From JAHCHG01 sp965214585 (GTDB lineage Bacteria > Acidobacteriota > Blastocatellia > Pyrinomonadales > Pyrinomonadaceae): DNA of 64,000 nucleotides. The notes under the pieces were generated by a model, which was not told the DNA's origin, ran no database searches, and worked only from the letters and a program-made list of their open reading frames with translations. This document shows, in pieces, positions 58,948-64,000 of the stretch. The DNA lies in the NCBI GenBank assembly GCA_965214585.1, contig OZ243957.1:3844001-3908000 (forward strand), given 5' to 3'. The position numbers and the translations under genes were made by a program. Every line of letters starts with the position of its first letter. The stretch's first letter is position 1.

Positions 58948-60516
58948 ATGCAGCCTACAACAAAACAAGAACAAAACAAAAAGCTCGAAAAACTACGGGA
59001 AAAATCCAAACTCGCCGATCAGGGCGGCGGCGCGGCTCGCGTCGAAAAGCAGAAAGCGCAGGGAAAAATGACTGCCCGCGAAAGAATCGAATTTTTTCTC
59101 GATGAAGATTCATTTGAGGAGTTCGATAAATTCGTCGTTCACCGTTCGACGGACTTCGGTATGGACGAAAAGAAATTTCCCGGCGACGGCGTAATCACCG
59201 GACACGGATTGGTTGACGGGCGCGAAGTTTTCGTCTTCGCGCAGGATTTTACGATTTTCGGCGGTTCGCTTTCCGAAACACACGCGCAAAAAATCGTTAA
59301 AGTTATGGATTTGGCGATGAAAACCGGCGCACCGATTATCGGTTTGAACGATTCGGGCGGCGCGAGAATTCAGGAAGGCGTGGTCAGTTTAGGCGGTTAC
59401 GCGGATATTTTTCTGCGAAACACTTTGGCAAGCGGAGTCGTGCCGCAGATCAGCTGCATTATGGGACCGTGCGCGGGCGGCGCGGTTTATTCGCCCGCAA
59501 TTACGGACTTTAATATAATGGTCAAAGATACGTCCTATATGTTCATCACCGGACCGGATGTTATCAAAACCGTTACGCACGAAGAAGTTTCAAAAGACGA
59601 ACTCGGCGGCGCGTTGACGCACAATTCGATTTCCGGCGTGGCGCATTTTGCCGCTGACGATGATGAACACTGCCTGCGTCTGACCAGAGAACTTCTCTCC
59701 TTTGTTCCATCAAATAATATGGAAAATCCGCCGTTTGTCCAAACAAATGACTCTTCAGACCGGACGGATGAAAAGCTGAACTCGGCTGTTCCCGAAGTTT
59801 CGACGCAGCCGTATGACATCCGCGACATTATTCATACAATTGCCGACGACAATTATTTTTTTGAAGTTCAGGAACAATTTGCGCCGAACATCGTCATCGG
59901 TTTTGCAAGGCTCGGCGGTTATTCCGTCGGAATCGTCGCCAATCAACCGGCATTTCTCGCCGGTGTTTTGGACATAGACGCATCAATAAAAGCGGCGCGT
60001 TTTGTCAGATTTTGTGATTGTTTCAATATTCCGCTGATTACTTTTGAAGACGTTCCCGGTTTTTTGCCCGGCGTAAATCAGGAACACGGCGGAATTATCC
60101 GGCACGGCGCGAAACTTCTGTATGCTTTTGCCGAAGCGACAGTTCCGAAAATCACGGTTATCACGCGCAAGGCTTACGGGGGCGCATATTGCGTAATGGC
60201 TTCAAAGCACATTCGCACCGACATAAATTTTGCATATCCGACAGCGGAAATTGCGGTGATGGGAGCAAACGGCGCAGTCGGCGTTTTGTATCGCAAGGAA
60301 ATTGCGGAAGCGGAAAATCCCGAACAATTCAGTCAGGAAAAAGTTTCGGAGTTGGAAGAAAAATTTGCTAATCCTTACGTTGCCGCCGAAAAAGGATTTA
60401 TTGACGAAATTATCGAACCGGCAAATACCAGACCGAAGTTGATTCGCGCGTTGTCGCTGCTGCAAAACAAGCGCGACACGAATCCGCCAAAAAAACACGG
60501 CAATATTCCGCTTTAG
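58948..60516 (+). CDS. Acyl-CoA carboxylase carboxyltransferase subunit beta (PccB/MmdA-like)
   Basis: The 522-residue protein has KMTARERIEFFLDEDSFEE, FAQDFTIFGGSLSETHAQKI, GLNDSGGARIQEGVVSLGGYADIF, CIMGPCAGGAVYSPA and, in the C-terminal half, FEDVPGFLPGVNQEHGGIIRHGAKLLYA and KAYGGAYCVMASKH. These define the propionyl-/acyl-CoA carboxylase beta or methylmalonyl-CoA decarboxylase alpha class. Biotin carboxylase and carrier subunits are not in the window. It is unrelated in sequence to the AccA at 32 kb. Confidence 0.93.
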   Translation: MQPTTKQEQNKKLEKLREKSKLADQGGGAARVEKQKAQGKMTARERIEFFLDEDSFEEFDKFVVHRSTDFGMDEKKFPGDGVITGHGLVDGREVFVFAQDFTIFGGSLSETHAQKIVKVMDLAMKTGAPIIGLNDSGGARIQEGVVSLGGYADIFLRNTLASGVVPQISCIMGPCAGGAVYSPAITDFNIMVKDTSYMFITGPDVIKTVTHEEVSKDELGGALTHNSISGVAHFAADDDEHCLRLTRELLSFVPSNNMENPPFVQTNDSSDRTDEKLNSAVPEVSTQPYDIRDIIHTIADDNYFFEVQEQFAPNIVIGFARLGGYSVGIVANQPAFLAGVLDIDASIKAARFVRFCDCFNIPLITFEDVPGFLPGVNQEHGGIIRHGAKLLYAFAEATVPKITVITRKAYGGAYCVMASKHIRTDINFAYPTAEIAVMGANGAVGVLYRKEIAEAENPEQFSQEKVSELEEKFANPYVAAEKGFIDEIIEPANTRPKLIRALSLLQNKRDTNPPKKHGNIPL

Positions 60517-60622
60517 AAACTACTTTAAATGTCCGTCTGCCGACAGTTTAGGTAATTTCTAGGTTTTGATAGTTTCAGGCAGTATTTGATTGCTAATTTT
60601 AAGATGCCGAACTTTATAATAA

Positions 60623-61765
60623 ATGTCAGAAATTTTTCCCAGCCGTCCGACTTGGGCGCAGATAAATCTCGAAAGTCTGGCTTTCAATTTTAATGAAGCC
60701 AAGAAATTTATCGGCGAAAATATCGAATATATGGCTGTCGTCAAAGCCGACGCTTACGGACACGGCGCGGTGGAATGCGCGAAAAAACTGGAACTCGCAG
60801 GAATTGACTGGTTCGGAGTCGCGCTTCCCGAAGAAGGTTCGGAACTTCGTAAAAACGGTATTTCAAAACCGATCATATGTCTCGGAAGTTTCTGGAAGGG
60901 ACAGGAAAAACTCTTATTTGACTATAACTTAACGCCTGTTATATACAGTATTGATTTAGCAAAAACTCTGAACGAATATGCAAAATCAGAAAATCAATTT
61001 ATCAATATTCACATAAAAATTGATACGGGAATGGGCAGAATCGGCATTCGGCTCGATGAAATAAGAGATTTTATCTCCGAACTGAAAAAGTTAAAAAATC
61101 TCCGAACCGAAGGCATTATGACGCATTTTGCCGGCGCCGACGATTTGTCCGAAAACGATTTTACAAACAGGCAGATGAAAAAATTCGATTTTGCCGTAAA
61201 GATGTTTGAAGATGCCGGATTTTCCTTTAAGTATAAGAACGCGGCAAATTCGCCCGGCGCAATCATTCACAAAAAATCCCGAAAAAATCTGGTCAGATTG
61301 GGCGGAATTTTATACGGTTTGGGCGATGATATTCTGCCCGAAGAAGTTGATAAACCGAAATTTAAGGCGGTGATGTCGGTTCATTCGCGCATCGCGCATC
61401 TGAAAAAAGTTCCGAAAAACGAAACCGTCGGTTACAGCCGGACATTTAAAACAAAAAGCGATTCGATTATCGCCTCCGTTCCAATCGGTTATCAGGACGG
61501 CTACGCGCGTGCTTTATCAAACCGTGCGAGCGCGATTATCAGAGGCGAATACGCTTCTGTTGCCGGCAGAATCTCGATGGACTGGACTTTGTTTGACGTG
61601 TCAAAAATCGAAAATGTTAAAGTCGGAGATGAAGTAATTTTAATCGGCGAACAAGCGGGCAAAATTGTTTCGGCGAAAAACTTAGCAAAAATTATCAAGA
61701 CGATTTCGTATGAAATAACCTGCGGAATTGATCGCCGCGTGGTTCGCAAATATGTTAAAAGCTAA
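60623..61765 (+). CDS. alr: Alanine racemase
   Basis: At 380 residues, the fold-type III PLP enzyme has the N-terminal RPTWAQINLESLAFN and the PLP lysine K41 in MAVVKADAYGHGAVE. DTGMGRIGIR follows, and the catalytic Tyr is in ETVGYSRTFKTKSD. It makes D-alanine for peptidoglycan. The next gene overlaps its end by 14 bases. Confidence 0.95.
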   Translation: MSEIFPSRPTWAQINLESLAFNFNEAKKFIGENIEYMAVVKADAYGHGAVECAKKLELAGIDWFGVALPEEGSELRKNGISKPIICLGSFWKGQEKLLFDYNLTPVIYSIDLAKTLNEYAKSENQFINIHIKIDTGMGRIGIRLDEIRDFISELKKLKNLRTEGIMTHFAGADDLSENDFTNRQMKKFDFAVKMFEDAGFSFKYKNAANSPGAIIHKKSRKNLVRLGGILYGLGDDILPEEVDKPKFKAVMSVHSRIAHLKKVPKNETVGYSRTFKTKSDSIIASVPIGYQDGYARALSNRASAIIRGEYASVAGRISMDWTLFDVSKIENVKVGDEVILIGEQAGKIVSAKNLAKIIKTISYEITCGIDRRVVRKYVKS

Positions 61766-62429
61766 AAAAAGTTTTCTGTTTGAGAGCATTTTTGCGGTTT
61801 ATAATCGTAATTTACTGCGCCGACGCTTTAATTCGATTCAAGTTTCAAATCTCTCAAATTTGCTCGACAACAACTTTAGTTTTCCGACTATAATTTACTG
61901 CAATCATTCGAGTTGGTGGGACGGCTTGATCGCGCATCGAATTTCGGATGCCGCAGATTTGGACGCTTTTTTTATGATGGAAGAAAAACATCTGAAAAAA
62001 TATTCCCTGTTTCGGCGGCTCGGTGCTTTTTCCGTTGTCAGAGAAAATCCGAAACAGGCAGTTGAAAGTTTGAGATATTCGGCGGATTTGCTGAACGAAA
62101 ACAGCCGCAGAACTTTGTGGATTTTTCCGCAGGGCGAAATTTTACCGAATGACATGCGACCTATATTTTTTTATAATGGAATTTCGAGAATTGCTGCAAA
62201 AACAGACGAATGCCGCTTGATACCGTTTGCCTTTCGCTACGAATTTCTGGGTAATTTTAAACCTGATGTGTTTGTTAAAGTCGGTGAAGAAAAGCTGATA
62301 AACAAAGGCGAAAAATTCAAAAGAAAAGAATTTACACGAATTTTGGCTGAAAACCTGACCTTGCTTCTCGACAATCTGAAAACTCAAATTGTTAAACAGA
62401 ATTATCAGGATTTTGAGAATATTATTTAA
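61752..62429 (+). CDS. PlsC-like lysophospholipid acyltransferase
   Basis: From the ATG at 61752 the protein is 225 residues. IYCNHSSWWDGLIAHRI contains the HX4D acyltransferase motif, RTLWIFPQGEI the second (FPEG-like) motif, and there is a basic/hydrophobic N-terminus. It is probably a membrane-associated 1-acyl-glycerol-phosphate acyltransferase or a related lipid-modifying enzyme. It overlaps the alr end by 14 bases, implying translational coupling. Confidence 0.85.
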   Translation: MLKAKKSFLFESIFAVYNRNLLRRRFNSIQVSNLSNLLDNNFSFPTIIYCNHSSWWDGLIAHRISDAADLDAFFMMEEKHLKKYSLFRRLGAFSVVRENPKQAVESLRYSADLLNENSRRTLWIFPQGEILPNDMRPIFFYNGISRIAAKTDECRLIPFAFRYEFLGNFKPDVFVKVGEEKLINKGEKFKRKEFTRILAENLTLLLDNLKTQIVKQNYQDFENII

Positions 62430-62447
62430 TCCTTTTTCTAGAGTTCA

Positions 62448-63149
62448 ATGTCGCTGCCGAATACAAACCACATAGAAATTCCGATTTTACAGGAATTATC
62501 CGCCGTCGGCGGAACTGATAATCTGCGTTTTATATATGAGCGTCTGATTCCCTATTTTCCTCAAATCACCCAAGCGGAAAGCGCGGAAATAAAAGAAGGA
62601 AAAAACAAATATTGGCGCATTGCGGTTCAAAAAGCCGGGAAATCTCTCGACGAGAAGAAACTGCTCGAAAGACACAGAGGAATCTGGAAGCTGACCGAAA
62701 AAGGTTTCGAGTTGGCTGAAAGCGACAGTTCGGGTTTTACTTTAACTGTAAATGAAAATAAGAGTCTTTCTCACATCGAAATTCAAGAAATGCTTGTAAC
62801 AATCGGCGAAGAACTCAATTTTTACGCCGAAACCGAGTTTGAATACTACGATGTCGTCTGGCGCGAGAAAAGCGAAAGCATAAGACTTTCGCATATTTTT
62901 GAAGTTCAAAGCAAGGGAAATCTCGATTCGGCATTTGCCAAACTCAAACGCGCTTACGACTCGCAGAGAACAAAGCCTTTTCTAATCGTTTCGGATGAAA
63001 AAAATCTCAGACGCGCAAAGAAATCTCTCAATCTGGAATTTCGTGAGATCGAACACGTCGTTACTATTTTATCGTTCACACAAATTGAAAAAATTCACCA
63101 AAATCTGATTTCGATCAGCGACATTCTGCCGCTTCTTTTGGAAAGATAG
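62448..63149 (+). CDS. Mrr_N-like winged-helix protein with possible nuclease-like C-terminus
   Basis: The 233-residue protein opens IPILQELSAVGGTDNLRFIYERLIPYFPQITQAE-type sequence, resembling the Mrr N-terminal winged helix that reads DNA. IVWKLTEKG-like strand (GIWKLTEKGFELAE) follows. The second half has YYDVVW and HIFEVQSKGNLDSAFAKLKRAYDS, a D...ExQ/K arrangement reminiscent of PD-(D/E)XK nucleases or related restriction-type folds. No partner methylase is nearby. A nucleic-acid-binding or defence role is possible; activity is unproven. Confidence 0.6.
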   Translation: MSLPNTNHIEIPILQELSAVGGTDNLRFIYERLIPYFPQITQAESAEIKEGKNKYWRIAVQKAGKSLDEKKLLERHRGIWKLTEKGFELAESDSSGFTLTVNENKSLSHIEIQEMLVTIGEELNFYAETEFEYYDVVWREKSESIRLSHIFEVQSKGNLDSAFAKLKRAYDSQRTKPFLIVSDEKNLRRAKKSLNLEFREIEHVVTILSFTQIEKIHQNLISISDILPLLLER

Positions 63150-63186
63150 AATTTGTGAATTGTGAATTGTTCTGTTTTCTTATTTG

Positions 63187-63255
63187 ACAACATAGAAACA
63201 GGGGAAAAATAACTTATAAGAACGGTTCAATATATTCAAATCTCTTTTCAAAATA
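63187..63255. repeat. Degenerate relative of the 58158-58215 repeat
   Basis: CAACATAGAAACAG followed by GGTTCAATATATTCAAATC and TCTTTTCAAAAT parallels the segment beginning CCACATAGAAACAC at 58160 and continuing GTTCAAAAAATTCAAAC and TTTTCAAAAT. Alignment by eye shows shared order with small indels. Confidence 0.5.
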
Positions 63256-63379
63256 TTATCAAGTTATTTTTTAGCACGTTTCATAACAATTCCAACTACT
63301 CGGATCACGCACGACGCTTTTGCTAAGGACTTTGATTTACGTTTTACAATTTGCAAATTCTCATATTTCTCAAAAATAT

Positions 63380-63388
63380 TGCTATAAT
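63380..63388 (+). promoter_or_regulatory. Extended -10 promoter of mutS
   Basis: TGCTATAAT (TATAAT at 63383-63388) is an extended -10 box. No good -35 box precedes it at 17 bp. The ATG is at 63422, giving a leader of about 27 nt. Confidence 0.6.
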
Positions 63389-63421
63389 GTATTCTGAAAT
63401 CAAACATTTCCTTTATATTTT

Positions 63422-64000
63422 ATGAAAGGCACGACTCCGATCAGGCGGCAGTATTTAGAGATAAAAGCCAAACATCAAGATTCGATTTTGCTTTTTCGTC
63501 TGGGCGATTTTTACGAAGCATTTGACGGCGATGCGAAATTGCTTGCCGAAGAACTCGACATCGCCTTGACTTCGCGGGCGATGGGCAAAAATAATCGCGT
63601 GCCGCTTGCCGGAATTCCGCATTTTGTTTTGGATAAACATCTGGCAACTCTGATCGCCAAAGGTCATCGGGTTGCGATTTGCGAGCAGACGAGTTCTTCG
63701 CCGGTCAAGGGAAAAGACGGAAATCGTCTGATTCAGCGCGAAGTCGTGCGAATTGTCACCGCCGGAACGGTGATCGAGCCGGAACTTCTCCAAAGCAAAT
63801 CGAACAATTATCTCGCGGCTTTTACAAGCGACGGCAGCAAAACGGGAATAGCTTACGCGGATATTACGACGGGCGATTTTGCCGCAACTGAAATCGAAAA
63901 TAAATCGGCTCTCGCCGAATTGCAGCGGCTCGCTCCGGCGGAAATTTTAATTGCCGAATCGCAGAAAAGTTTCAGCAATCAGGATTTGCCGAATTTTGTT
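63422..64000 (+). CDS. mutS: DNA mismatch repair protein MutS, 5' part
   Basis: The frame opens MKGTTPIRRQYLEIKAKHQD and has LFRLGDFYEAFDGDAKLLAEEL (the FxE mismatch-wedge region), SRAMGKNNRVPLAGIPHFVLDKHL and VAICEQTS. These match the MutS mismatch-recognition and connector domains. The window stops after 193 codons, so the ATPase part is missing by truncation only. Confidence 0.95.
   Translation, partial: MKGTTPIRRQYLEIKAKHQDSILLFRLGDFYEAFDGDAKLLAEELDIALTSRAMGKNNRVPLAGIPHFVLDKHLATLIAKGHRVAICEQTSSSPVKGKDGNRLIQREVVRIVTAGTVIEPELLQSKSNNYLAAFTSDGSKTGIAYADITTGDFAATEIENKSALAELQRLAPAEILIAESQKSFSNQDLPNFV

Noticed and set aside
1..64000. CRISPR array, tRNA or rRNA genes
   Set aside because: No regularly spaced direct repeats and no tRNA/rRNA-like conserved segments were recognised on either strand.

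Overview
The window looks like the chromosome of a diderm (LPS-bearing) bacterium of moderately low GC with dense, co-directional gene runs and frequent TTG/GTG starts. A fused LptF-LptG permease, ADP-heptose precursor genes, a DUF6677-like membrane protein, a short zinc-ribbon membrane protein and an HprK-like/PqqD/nucleotidyltransferase trio recall Acidobacteriota (Blastocatellia-like). That placement is inference from gene content, not from a marker tree. No rRNA, tRNA, CRISPR array or complete transposase gene was seen.

Region 1 (1-25.6 kb) is a surface-polysaccharide locus. It opens with a GDP-mannose 3,5-epimerase interrupted by a 413-residue intein exactly before its catalytic cysteine. 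A leftward cassette follows (HAD protein, PaaK/CapK-like adenylating enzyme, HisC-like aminotransferase). The rightward genes are a nucleotide-sugar dehydrogenase, glycosyltransferases, a Wzx-like flippase, a Wzy-like polymerase, FkbM/TylF-type methyltransferases, an HldE-adenylyltransferase/GmhA fusion with a separate heptose kinase, an MBL-fold protein, an RmlD-like reductase, a WecB-like epimerase, a WbuB-like transferase, an NAD-dependent epimerase and a WecA/WbpL-like initiating transferase.

Region 2 (25.6-28.0 kb) is the most intriguing: an HprK-related kinase, a PqqD-domain protein carrying an internal twin-arginine-like segment and a six-cysteine C-terminal tail, and a predicted nucleotidyltransferase. 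It resembles a peptide-modification or export system whose product and chemistry I cannot name.

Region 3 (28.0-53.4 kb) is mostly housekeeping: tsaB, rimI-like, a DUF465 protein, a PQQ-type propeller, ssb, accA, dnaE, miaB, a bifunctional-nuclease-family protein, parA/parB, metK-ahcY, a leftward operon (DUF6677-like, a 56-residue membrane protein, recO, fused lptFG), NamZ-like and peptidase C26-like genes, hslVU, an FN3 lipoprotein, a fumarylacetoacetase-family enzyme and a zinc-ribbon protein.

Region 4 (53.4-64.0 kb) holds a transaldolase, a repeat-rich stretch, a MarR/ABC/DUF402/ABC-permease operon, a coiled-coil secreted protein, an acyl-CoA carboxylase beta subunit, alr, a PlsC-like acyltransferase, an Mrr_N-like protein and the 5' part of mutS. 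Several intergenic gaps contain long inverted-repeat elements. One of 501 bp has a perfect 8-bp target duplication and separates the transaldolase gene from its terminator.
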